In this document: piece by piece, positions 1-9,641 of the stretch | Position numbering within the stretch: the stretch's first letter is position 1 | Layout: every line of letters begins with the position of its first letter | Source of the DNA: Luzula sylvatica | Lineage: Eukaryota; Streptophyta; Magnoliopsida; Poales; Juncaceae | Assembly (NCBI GenBank): GCA_946800325.1 | Contig: OX326958.1 | Location: forward strand, 18,564,414 to 18,628,413 | DNA: 64,000 nucleotides | Reading direction: 5' to 3' | The notes under the pieces: model-generated | Told to the model about the DNA's origin: nothing | Database searches by the model: none | The model's input: only the letters and a program-made list of their open reading frames with translations | Program-made: the position numbers and the translations under genes

Positions 1-1198
1 GTTGCCAATGCAATTAACATTCGGATTGTTGCAATCCGAGCCACTGGTGCATAGGTGTCAAAATAATCGATACCTTCTTTTTGAGTAAAACCTTTGGCAA
101 CCAGTCTTGCTTTATATTTATCAACTGTTCCATCCACCTTCATTTTCTTTTTGAAAATCCATTTGCAACCGATTGGTTTGCAACCAGGTGGAAGATCTAC
201 CAACACCCAAGTGTTGTTTTCGAGGATTGAATCCATTTCATTATGAATTGCCTCTTTCCAAAAGATGGCATCATTCGATTTAATTGCTTCATTAAAACTC
301 ATAGGATTTTCATCTGTATTGAAACAGTATGGAATTTCTTTTTTGACAGAATTTCTAGTACCCTCAACTAGATACATAAAGAAATCTGGTCCAAAATCTT
401 TTGATTTTCTAATTCTTTTGTTTTTCCTTGGTTCAGTATTTTCGACTTTCTCATTGTCGAAGTCTTGTAAGTTGGGCCTAGGAATTGAGATAAATCTATT
501 TTCATCAAATATAGCATCTCTTGATTCAATAATAGAATTTACATTTATTAAATCATTTGGTTCAACTACCATGAACCTATATGCTTTGCTATTTTGGGCA
601 TAACCCAAAAATATACATTCAATTCCTCTTTCACCCAATTTTTTCTTTTTGGGTTCTGGCAATTTGACAATTGCTCGACAACCCCAAACTTTGAAATAAT
701 TCAAGTTTGGTTTTCTTTTCTTGAAATATTCATATGGTGTGATTTTATTGTTTTTGGTAGGGACTCTATTTAAAATATGGCACGTTGTTAACGCAGCTTC
801 TCCCCAAAAACCTTGTCCTAAACAAGAATTGGAAAGCATTGCATTTATCATTTCTGTCATGACTCTATTTTTTCTTTCCGCTACACCATTTTGTTGTGGT
901 GAGTAAGGTGCAGTTATCTGATGGATAATGCCTTTTGATTCAAAATAATGGGGATCAAAATATTCACCCCCTCTATCAGTTCTCAAACACTTGATAGAGC
1001 TTTCAGTCTGTAATTCTTCATTTTTGTAAACTTGAAACTTTTCTAAAGCTTCATCTTTTGATTTCAATAAATATACATAACAATATCGTGAATAATCATT
1101 GATAAATGTAACAAGATATTTCTTTCCACCAATAGTTGGTGTGCTGTGAAAATCACAGACATCAGAATGTATAAACTCAAGTAAGTTTGAACATCTTG
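1..1198 (-). CDS. Copia-1 integrase core to RT N-terminus, partial
   Basis: Reading leftwards from about 1198 there is a Copia integrase core (HSDVCDFHST, then FINDYSRYCYVYL, LRTDRGGEY and SPQQNGVAERKNR), the GKGK-type linker region (GCRAIVKLPEPKKKK, IFLGYA) and the RT start (NNTWVLVNLPPGCKPI, then [15 protein letters not shown]). The frame appears open to the window edge in the stretches I translated, and the tryptophan codon near 281 that is mutated in the 9639 copy is intact here. It is joined to the upstream gag-protease ORF only by a frameshift. The product would be a pol polyprotein acting in virus-like particles. The partial state is due to the window, not to a visible deletion. Confidence 0.75.
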
Positions 1199-2362
1199 TT
1201 ACCGTTGTGTATGACTTTTTAGTAATTTTTGTAGTTTACAATTCTGACAACTTGTAATATTCTTATCAAAAGATGGAATTAAATCAACTTTTACCATTTC
1301 CTGCATTTTACGGAAATTAACATGTCCGAGACGACTGTGCCACATACAAGGCGAGTCAACCATATAAGTTGAAACATCATTACTGGTTACGCTAAGTCGA
1401 AACATTCCATCACATAGGTAACCTTTCCCGATATATTTATCGTACTTCGACAGAATAAATTTATCTGCCTCAAACACAAGTTTGAAACCAAACTTAGTTA
1501 ACAATCCACCTGATAAGAAATTTTTTATAACATCCGGAACATGATAAACATCATGTAACAATAGCGTTCTTCCAGATGTAAATTCAATCTCACAAGTTCC
1601 TTTGCCAGTGTCTGGCTCAGTGGATGAATTACACATATATAAAACAGTTGCTGGCTCTACCGGCTCATAGGTCTTAAATAGACCTCTGTCTTTGCAGACA
1701 TGTCGGGTGGCGCCTGAGTCAATGCACCATGCCCCACCATCCCCGGCCTTATTGGGCTCGAATATCATGGCCACAAAATTTTCTTTTACAACAGGTGCGT
1801 TACTCTTTTTCTTTAAAAAATGATAGTCCGTCTTGTAATGTCCGGACATATCACAATAGTAACCCGCAACCTTTTTCCTTTTATAAAATGAGGCTTTCTT
1901 AGAATTCTTGTATGTTCTCATACTAGACTTATGAGAATGAACTCTTTTTATCATGTGCACTTGCATTTCTAGAGCTTTTTGCTCATCATTGGTAAATTGT
2001 TCCATGACTGATCGATCATTTACCATGGTAAAATGATTGGAACGATAAATTATGAATTTCTTACTTGTGGCATCCTCATACATGTACCTTGCCTCTAGTT
2101 TGTCCCAGAGTTCCTTTGCAGTGGTGGCGGTTTGAAAGATATCATACAAACCATCAGCCAAGGTATTGAGGATATAATTACGACACACATAATCATCACT
2201 TTCAATCTTTGTTCTATTTCTGATTTCGGATAGTGTTTCACCATCCTTCATCATTGGTGGTGTGGTATTCAACACATGGTCAACTTTAAGAGTGGTTAGC
2301 AAGAACCGCATCTTTCGTTGCCATCGGATAAAGTTACCACCGTCAAACCTCTCTAATTTCAC
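1199..2362 (-). pseudogene. Copia-1 gag-protease-pre-integrase ORF (387 aa, frameshifted end)
   Basis: The frame starts 52 bases inside the 5' LTR boundary. The N-terminal ~130 residues are a UBN2-type Copia gag that looks internally shortened: it passes from FTNDEQKALEMQ directly to a basic linker. The zinc knuckle (CDMSGHYKTDYHF) has lost cysteines. The aspartic protease active site is intact (WCIDSGATRHV, about residue 215), and the pre-integrase segment ends with MWHSRLGHVNFRK and the CQNCKL zinc-binding cysteines. The ORF stops at 1199 while the integrase continues in another frame at SYTTVTRCSNLL, so one frameshift separates it from the rest of pol. It is a decayed polyprotein of recent origin, not a host gene. 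Confidence 0.85.
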
Positions 2363-2413
2363 AATGTCAGAAGACTTTAATTGGTGCCATTATATCGAAT
2401 AAGTCTTTAAGAT

Positions 2414-3668
2414 TGTTGGTGGGTATTCTCGTAAATATGAGAAAATGGCACTTATAGATGGTTAGTGGATAAATCAGAGAGAATGATAATTAGAAATGGC
2501 TATTATTCGCGTTACAATGTCGCTGTCCTTAAAGACTTATTCGTCCCCACCAATTATATTATTTGGTGTGCAACGGGTCCAACGAATAGCCTTCCAGGAT
2601 ACAATAGCCTTTCTGACTGCGTTTGCACAAAAGAAATCAGACCCAAACACCAACTTGAAAATATCAGGACTATCGTAACACTTGCCAAATAAATTCTGCA
2701 GTAATTTATTCGAAGTGGATATGTAAGAAAATTAACCGAGAAGTATAAGACTTGTATGAGATTGTATCTATTCTTTTCTCTTTTCCTTTCTTGAATGGTA
2801 TTCTCTTTTCTCTTTCTTTCTCATAAATTTGTGGTATATTTTTCTATTTCTTCTCTTACTTTCTCATAAATTTGTGGTGTCTTTTCTTTCTTTGGAGTAC
2901 TCAAGAAAAAAAGATAAGAGAATGAATAATTTCAATTCTCTTTCATTGAACTCACATCCATTACAATGAAAGGGGGGTATATATATAGCATAGTCATGGG
3001 TGGTGCCCCACACAAAACCATGGATGGTAATCTATAATACCATGGGAATGTACAATAACATGGGTCCAATACAATGGATGTTGCCCATAGTAGTATATAA
3101 ATATCATGGGTACAATACCATGGATGGTGCCTCTAGTATATAATCATGTCATTAAGAGATAAATATACAAAGGGCGACATCCATAGAGGATTTATGGACA
3201 CAAACAAGACAGATTTTAAGTGGTATCGAAGCCAAAAAACGATGGGATACGCAATGGTTAGCAATGATTTGGACGATTTGGCGAGAAAGAAATCAACGCA
3301 TATTTCAACACAAGGCTAGGATGCATGGACTTCTCCTCTCCATAGTGCAAGATTTGACTTACAAATGGGGTACTTACTGTTAACTTAGGGTTATAAGTCA
3401 AGGTAGTAAAATCTTTAGAAATACTAATAGCTACTGGCTTAGTATGGTTCAAAAGCCCCTGGGCATTTCATGTGTAAATAAACTTTTCTTTTCACTTTTA
3501 TATAAAAAACGAATGGACCGAGCGCGAATCGCACTCGCCGTTCATTCAAAAAAAAAGAGATAAATATACAAGTCAAATAAATCTTGTTAATTTTCTAAAT
3601 AAAATTTCTAAAACAAAATTTATTTCATTAAGAATTAAAATTAAAAATTATTTTGAAAATCATTAACA
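2414..3668 (-). repeat. 5' LTR of minus-strand Copia-1, with a nested LINE
   Basis: Read on the minus strand, the LTR starts TGTTAATGATTTTC (3668) and ends CCCACCAACA (2414), the same termini as the 3' LTR at 11923-12850. It is 1255 bp here, about 400 bp of which is a LINE insertion (3171-3571 including one target copy). Its U3 carries a tandem array around an ATGGATGGTGCC-like word (about 2995-3135), whereas the other copy has a different ACATGTATGTGTCATG-type array, so the two copies belong to diverged U3 subtypes. An apparent short ORF at 2465-2692 is simply LTR sequence. Confidence 0.85.
3154..3571 (+). mobile_element. 5'-truncated LINE insertion with 17-bp target duplication
   Basis: The identical 17-mer AAGAGATAAATATACAA occurs at 3154-3170 and 3555-3571 and brackets about 384 bp. 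The insert encodes, on the plus strand from about 3214 to 3381, the C-terminal tail of a LINE ORF2 (RWDTQWLAMIWTIWRERNQR and IFQHKARMHG), then a 3' UTR and an A-rich tail at 3549-3556. A long target duplication, 3' A tail and 5' truncation are the signature of target-primed reverse transcription. The family differs from the LINE at 27722-32672. Confidence 0.9.
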
Positions 3669-4530
3669 TATGTAAGGGTCTAGAAAAAAAAAAGTAAAAT
3701 TGGGACAATGGAGGCAAAGTAAAGGAGACTGAATTAGTGGGATAAGATGATCAAGTGCATTCAGGAGATGTTAAGGATCAAGATGAATAGAGAAAAATAC
3801 TGGATGATTTTTTTTTTTATTAATATTTTTTTTTTATTAACAAAATTGGATGATGTTTAAATAGAAAGAAGGAAATTTTAAAGAGAAAAATGGTTTTTTT
3901 TTGTGAAAGATGAATAAAATGTGAAGAAGTTTAAATTGAATGAAGAAAATTTCAAAAATAAATCAATAGTTTTATAGTCCAGATAGTTGAGTGCTTAGCA
4001 TAATAAAATCTTATGTTGATGAGGTTATGTGTTTGAATTCCGATGGTATCAATATACTTTTTTTTTTTATAATGATCACGATTCGTTATCTAAAATTCTC
4101 TTCAAAAAGAAAAATTTTAAAAAAAAAAGAGAAGAATGGACTTTTTTTTGTGTGCTCTTTTGTGAAAGATGAATAAGATCGAGTAAATTTGAATAAGAAT
4201 GGATAACGCTTAAATATATTGCATAAAGCAAAAATTGTATAAAGCAATTTGATATGTTTGTGCCTTTTTTTCTCTACAAAAAAAATGTTCAAGGAAATTC
4301 GGTTCAAATTAAGAATTAACACAACAGACAATTAAATTGACCAACTAATTTTACATATAAAACACATTTGAGCGGCCTGCTTGTGCATTTTTTTCTACAA
4401 AAGAGTCAGTCTTGCATGAAATTTCCTGGAAATTTCATTGAAATTAAGAACTGTAATTAATTTATCAAATGTTTCCGCATGTTATGAAATAAAAAATAAT
4501 TAAAGATTACAACGGTGGGCCTAGACCTAG
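3669..4530 (-). promoter_or_regulatory. Orphan 5' flank/promoter of an NLR paralogue
   Basis: Sequence from 3669 rightwards matches the region upstream of the intact NLR start codon (22438 rightwards): both begin with a TATRTAAGG-like stretch and AGTAAAATT-GGACAA, continue through GGATGA-rich and AAATTTCAAAGAGAA-like repeats, and share the block AATTAAGAATTAACA..ACAATTAAAT..GACCAACTAATTTTACATATAAAA (about 4310-4366 versus 23069-23130). The coding part should lie to the left but the Copia-1 LTR begins at 3668, within a few bases of the position equivalent to the start codon. This is therefore the promoter/5' UTR of a further NLR gene whose body is displaced out of the window. Confidence 0.7.
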
Positions 4531-5334
4531 ACGCGCTAACTTTTCAATTCTTAACTGTTCAAGCCAAGACTGGCCTGGTATTTTTGAGATCTTGACACAA
4601 ACATTAACAGGATTAATTAAATATTAATATTGTATTAATTTAATCACAAAAAATTCTGAAATACGAAATTAAAAAATAATTAAACTATACAATTATTCAA
4701 AGATACGTAAAATATTTTTTTGTAATTTAAAAACTTTGTGGCTGTTTTGAATAATTGGGAAATTAAAGAATATGAGGGTTTTGTTGTAATTTTTCAGAAA
4801 AATGTAGTCCTTTAAGTTAGTTAGACTCTCTGGTTTCGATTATTAAAAACCGGGAGGGGGTTCCAAACCTTTGCTCTTGGCGAGAGAGCGCGCCTTGAAT
4901 TGTTAATTGGAAACGGAGAAAGAGTCTTTAGTTGCAGTATGCAGACGAGTGAGAATCTTCAATCAATCATTAACCTTTATATCTCTCTGAATGCACCGAC
5001 TTAATTAGTCTGAAAATTAAAAATTCTTGATTGATATCAAAGATGTTTAAGTGAGAGTGCGGGAAACCATATCAAATCTCATAATAATATCAACATAGAT
5101 TCATATCAGGCTCAATTATGATCCAATGAATAGAAATATTAGGCGAGTCCATATCGTCCTATTTTCTAGCAGGGAGTGCCGTCAAGCCATGTCTGATTTT
5201 CATTGTTTGTTCTGTGCTCGACTCCATTGAGACTCGGACACAGCGCACAGAAAGAGAACCAATAATCCTATGTTGTATACATTATTTTATTAATTTGTCG
5301 GATGTGTTTTATTTAGTGATTTTAGAATATGCAT
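4531..5334. other. Intergenic, no gene recognised
   Basis: AT-rich sequence between two NLR-derived blocks. No convincing coding frame is seen; the 79-aa ORF at 5214-5453 has no recognisable features and runs into duplicated flank. The only notable item is a G-rich word at 4846-4867 that recurs as an exact reverse complement at 6175-6196 (see findings). Confidence 0.5.
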
Positions 5335-5969
5335 TATCGATGTGGTTCGAAAAAGAAATCGTATTGCTACTACAGGTTCGTAGGAACTCAGACCTGGAAA
5401 CACAAGCTAGCATTCATAAACATGATTGCGAAGTGTTATTTTTTTTTCTATAAAAACGTACAAAAATAGGAGGAAAGTAGACAAGAAAATACAATTTTAA
5501 CGTGGTATCTCCCGAAGGAACTAATCCACGGCCTGAACACCTCGCGGTGCAGATGGCCTGGTCGGCAAACTGGCAATTTTATACTGTTCTGTTTTTCTTT
5601 CCTTCAATATTTGTGGAGAAACCATTACAAGATTATTGTTTTCGTCATTATTATTACAATTAATAGACCCCCATTTTACGTCTTATACATCTTATTCATT
5701 GTTTTATTTGTTTCGATAATAAAGGGAGAAAAACCTATTATATGACAAATATTTGAGCTTGTGTCGCGAAATTATTTCTTTCATCTTTAGCTATATGGGA
5801 TACAAGAATAGCTCTGCCAAAGAGAAGTACATTTGTTAGTAATTTATTGAATTATGACAAAAAATTAAGTGAATATTGTAGTTTTATGACAAGTTATGTT
5901 GTATACAAGAATAGCTTGCGAAATTCCAATTAGAAAAAGAGTAGTGATGTACATCTTCTAGTACTCTCC

Positions 5970-6948
5970 CAGTGCCGGCCCGGACATTTTTGGTGCCCTA
6001 GCCCAATTTAATACTTGATTATGAAAAAATATCAAAAATGTTGTCTCACATAACAAAAAAATAAAAACATCGACAATCTCACCTACATACTTCTAATTTC
6101 AATATTTTTTTATTATAAAATATCATTTAAACCCTGAAATAGAATAAATACAAACTTAAAGGACTACAAAAATATTTGGAACCCCCTCCCGGTTTTGAAA
6201 TTAACAAACTTATATATATTTGAAATTAACAAACTTATATATTTTTGTAATACTTCAAATTAACAAACTTATATATATTTGAAATTGCCATACAAAAATA
6301 TAAATTAGAAAATTAGAAAAATAAATACAAATAGTGTATAAAATAATTATACAAAAATGAATATTGATCTTTAATCTCTAGTTCAGTTTATATTTTTGTA
6401 TTGATTTATAAAAATAATTCAATACTCATGATATGTTGTAAGATATTTATTCATATATTTATAGTTTTTTACTTTATATAAATGCATATGATATTTTGAG
6501 ACATCAGAAGGGTACATATATAAGAATTTTCTTAACTGAAAATGTTAAGTAACAAAAATACAAAACTTTATTTGTTTCCTTAATTTTGGCCCCATCCATT
6601 TAATACAAATATACAATAATATTTTCCATCTTAAACATTTAATTGTTATAAATACAGTTAATATTGCCAATTAGGTATTGACATCTAACATTGAATGTCT
6701 ACACAATGTAAAAAAAACTAACATTGAATGTCTGTATAATGTTAAAATATAAAAAAAATATAGTTAGGAAACGGTATTGATCCCTTGACCTCTTCAATCA
6801 CAAATTTATTGATTACCAAATATACTAAGCTTGAACATTTGCTCAAAAAAAACCGATAAGATATATATAATATTCTTAATCTGGTGCCCCTGGTCATGCT
6901 GGTGCCCTAGCCCGTGGGCTTGCTGGGCTTGCCCACGGGCCGGCCCTG
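5970..6948. mobile_element. Non-autonomous hAT-type DNA transposon
   Basis: Ends are CAGTGCCGGCCCG (5970) and the inverted CGGGCCGGCCCTG (6948), flanked by a perfect 8-bp target duplication TACTCTCC (5962-5969 and 6949-6956). CAG-starting inverted repeats with an 8-bp duplication are diagnostic of the hAT superfamily. A subterminal GGTGCCCTAGCCC word occurs near both ends in direct orientation (about 5992 and 6901). The 979-bp interior is AT-rich with no transposase frame; around 6190-6290 it holds a short tandem repeat of AAATTAACAAACTTATATAT. Confidence 0.85.
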
Positions 6949-6969
6949 TACTCTCCCTCCCAAGAATCT

Positions 6970-7125
6970 TAATGCGTGGATATGGTTTAACACCGTAAAA
7001 TTTAACACATAAATACATGATTTAAAATCTTAATTTATGATTTCTTATCTTAATTTATGATTGAACATCTAATTAAGATGTCAAATCATGAATTAATATG
7101 TTAAATTATATTCACGTCATGAAGA
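6970..7125. repeat. Small inverted-repeat (MITE-like) sequence
   Basis: Two imperfect inverted arms of about 45 bp are visible. The left arm runs through TTTAACACATAAATACATGA and AAATCTTAATTTATGATT; the right arm, read as its complement, runs through TTTAACATATTAATTCATGA and GACATCTTAATT. Together they could fold into one long hairpin. I did not find a convincing target duplication, so the family is unassigned. Confidence 0.4.
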
Positions 7126-7815
7126 CTTTTGGGGGAGAGGTGGGGTATGTCCAACATTTTTCTTAGAGAAAAATAGTCGAGTACGCTACTATTTTCATAA
7201 CATTTATTTTAGGAAGAATCTAAGTACTGTATGCATCCATATAAGCATCGGTGATTTAAATTTAATTAACTGACAAAAAGCAAGAATGAATTCTAGTTAA
7301 TACCTGGTTAAGAAGGTGTTATAATCAAGCGATGCAGTGGCTTTGATCTTTATTACAATATATTGCTGAAGAACAAGTTCATATAAATGCATACAACACT
7401 ACAAATAGTAACCCGACTAAATATAACTGCAAGCACAATAGACGAAATGATTTAGTTAGATTATAAATGATGATTGACTAATTAAGAAAATAATCAAGCC
7501 CATTAATTAATTGCTAATACTCTCAGAACGCTTTTACATTATTTTTTAGATGATGAAAATTAGATAAGAATTTATAAAAGTACAAAAATACCCCTGAAAA
7601 TTCAACAAATGTTTATTTTAACTAGTTTCAAAAATACATGGAACTTCTTGTAAAATATGGTGGCGCAGATATTATGTGGTAATATTCAAGAATTGAGATA
7701 AACAAAACAGCTGATTTAGAAATGTTACCTCGTGTTTTCATGAAATGGCCAAACAAATTTTCCAATTATCATACATATACTGATTTGAAACTTGTTATGT
7801 CCTTGCATTGCCTTT

Positions 7816-8160
7816 TTAACTCGTCACTGCAGTTAAGGATCCACAGTGATTCCAGGGATGGTTGGAAGCCATTTTCTGGCAAAGATTGGATACTTCGACA
7901 TCCAAAGATTGTAAGAGTTTTGGAGATGAAAGATTACACAATGAATTAGTCAATGATTTGAGGTTCTTGCACCAAGAAAACTCGAGTTTTCCAAGGGAGT
8001 TAAGGAGTCCAAGTGCTTTCTCCTGCTCTTCTGTTAGGTCAATCATTTCATCACCTTCTAAACGTAAATATTTAAGGGTTGATAACTGCTTGCAAATTGG
8101 ATCTGACAAGAAGTTAGTATGACACAAACTAAAATTATCGACTAATGCGGCAAACTCATG
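7816..8160 (-). pseudogene. NLR LRR C-terminal fragment (unit A)
   Basis: The minus-strand frame reads NFLSDPICKQLSTLKYLRLE, then DLTEEQEKALGLLNSLGKLE and SLTNSLCNLSS, which aligns with the last ~110 residues of the intact NLR (NFLSAPICKQLSTLKFLSLQ, DLTEEQEKALRLLTSLEKLQ). Homology starts abruptly near 8160; upstream sequence is unrelated. After CNLSS the frame is shifted relative to the intact gene (the intact gene continues LKALEIVNCRS and ends WVSVR). There is no NB-ARC or CC domain nearby. It is the 3' remnant of a duplicated NLR whose body has been removed by deletions and transposon insertions. Confidence 0.85.
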
Positions 8161-8342
8161 AAATACAACTTTTTTTAAAATGGAATACAACTTTTTTTTA
8201 TGTGATTGATGGCTTGATGCATTCAATGAGACTATCAGAGTTATGTGACTGACACTATCAGAGTTAGTTTGAATAAGACATTTATTTATTTTTTATTTTC
8301 ATCGTTCAATTTTGATATGAATAATAGATATAATTATTAATA

Positions 8343-9232
8343 GGGAAATTTTCAAAAAACCCCCTATCTTTTTTGGATATTCTAAAAAACCCCCTATCTT
8401 TTTGGAAACTCCAAAAAACACCCTCTACCAAACTTTTATTTTCAAATACCCCTCTATGGGGTTAAAATTAACTATGGATGGTGTTAAATATTTTTGTATG
8501 ACCAAAATACCCTTCATTTTACATATTTAGTAATTAAAATAATGTTTTTGTTATTTGTATTAATTTAAAAAAAGTCCTAATTTTTTTTTTGCTTATAATA
8601 ATTTTTAAAAAATAATTGTCATATGTTATATGTATATAATTTTAATATTTCATACATTACATATATTTGACTTTCATAACTTTTTATTGAAAAAATAACA
8701 TAAAATAATAATAAGATGAACAACAATATTAAAAGAACACCTTGCAAATATTTAAAAAATAAAATATCATGAATCTATTAAAAGCATACATAAAAGAAGA
8801 ATGAAAATAACATTAAAATAGATGTTTAAAGAAATATTTTTCTTTCAGTATATTTTCAAGTTGTTTATTTTATTATTATCTGATGTTAGTTTTTTCATGA
8901 ATAATAAATGAAATATTAAAATTATACAAACACAACATTTAATAATTTTATTTTTGTGAAATCATTATATGTTAAAAATTATTTATGAATTTTTTTTAAA
9001 AAAAAAAGTAATAAAATTAATGAAAAAAGAACAAAAAATATACATATGAAAATAGAAGGGTATTTTGGTCAAAATTTTTTTTTAACACCATCCTTGGTTA
9101 GTTTTAACCCCTAAAGGGGGGGGGGGGTATTTGAAAATAAAAATTAGGTAGAGGGGATTTTTTGGAGTTTCCAAAAAAATAGGGGTTTTTTTAGAATATC
9201 CAAAAAAATAGGGGGTTTTTTGAAAATTTCCC
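8343..9232. mobile_element. MULE-type element with ~190-bp terminal inverted repeats
   Basis: The element starts GGGAAATTTTCAAAAAACCC and ends with the inverse, and is flanked by a perfect 9-bp target duplication TTATTAATA (8334-8342 and 9233-9241). The inverted arms extend about 190 bp (to roughly 8525, and from about 9045) and contain repeated CCCCCTATC words and ACCATCC..TTAGTTTTAACCCC. Long inverted repeats plus a 9-bp duplication indicate the Mutator superfamily. The ~520-bp core is AT-rich with no transposase frame, so it is non-autonomous. The G run at about 9116-9127 is the only strongly GC-skewed stretch. Confidence 0.85.
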
Positions 9233-9241
9233 TTATTAATA

Positions 9242-9638
9242 ATACTCACTCTTCCATTGTTCTATTATACACTCATCAAGAAGACATTATGTGATTGAAT
9301 AAGACATTATGTGAATGACACTATCAGAGTTAATTTTTTTTTTATTATACACTCATGAAATAAATTGAAATACTCACTCTTCCATTGTTCTATTAGTCTA
9401 CCTATCGCCGAACAATCCCTAAGAGCAAAGTAAATCGGTGTTTTTTTTTGTTTGTGTGCCCCTTAGGAAGAAGAATTTACGAAATGCACCATTTTTATAT
9501 ATAATTTTGAGTGATGCTACAGTCACTCCCTCCCTCACTCCCAAATCCACTCCCTAGGTCATTGACATGTGGATCCCACACCTACTTTCACAAAAATTAA
9601 TTTGTGTGGGACCCATATGTCAGCCACTTTGGGAAGTC
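9242..9638. other. Intergenic junk with small direct and inverted repeats
   Basis: ATACTCACTCTTCCATTGTT occurs twice (about 9241 and 9372), and an ACACTATCAGAGTTA word here also occurs twice left of the MULE-type element. At 9562-9620 a hairpin is possible between GACATGTGGATCCCACAC and its near-complement GTGTGGGACCCATATGTC. This may be half of another small transposon truncated by the Copia-1 fragment that begins at 9639. No gene is seen. Confidence 0.45.
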
Positions 9639-9641
9639 GAA

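Larger units (their letters stand above)
1..2413 (-). mobile_element. Copia-1 LTR retrotransposon, internal region, cut by window edge
   Basis: This is the minus-strand interior of a Ty1/Copia element whose 5' LTR lies to the right (2414-3668). Domains read leftwards: shortened gag, degraded zinc knuckle, protease, pre-integrase, integrase and the start of reverse transcriptase. The left edge of the window cuts the element inside RT. A second, truncated copy of the same family lies in the opposite orientation at 9639-12850. The order protease-integrase-RT identifies Copia rather than Gypsy. The target duplication cannot be tested because the other LTR is outside the window. Confidence 0.9.
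5335..7715 (-). repeat. NLR unit A: duplicated 3' flank, interrupted by a hAT element
   Basis: Blocks here match the 3' flanks of units B (15577-18318) and C (42045-43447). A GC-richer block near 5500-5575 (TAACGTGGTATCTCCC, then GGAACTAATCCACGGCC) recurs at about 15763-15845 and 42213-42295. The block near 7155-7440 (GTCGAGTACGC, GAATCTAAGTACTG, CAGTGGCTTTGA) recurs near 16205-17100 and 42845-43095. The order is the same in all three, which is evidence for tandem duplication of a unit containing gene plus flank. No gene of its own is seen in this stretch. Confidence 0.75.

Noticed and set aside
2465..2692. 75-aa ORF also found in inverted position at 12560-12799
   Set aside because: Its conservation is explained by LTR identity: both copies lie in the LTRs of Copia-1.
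5214..5453. 79-aa ORF as a small gene
   Set aside because: It runs from unique sequence into the duplicated NLR flank and the frame is not kept in the sister flanks.
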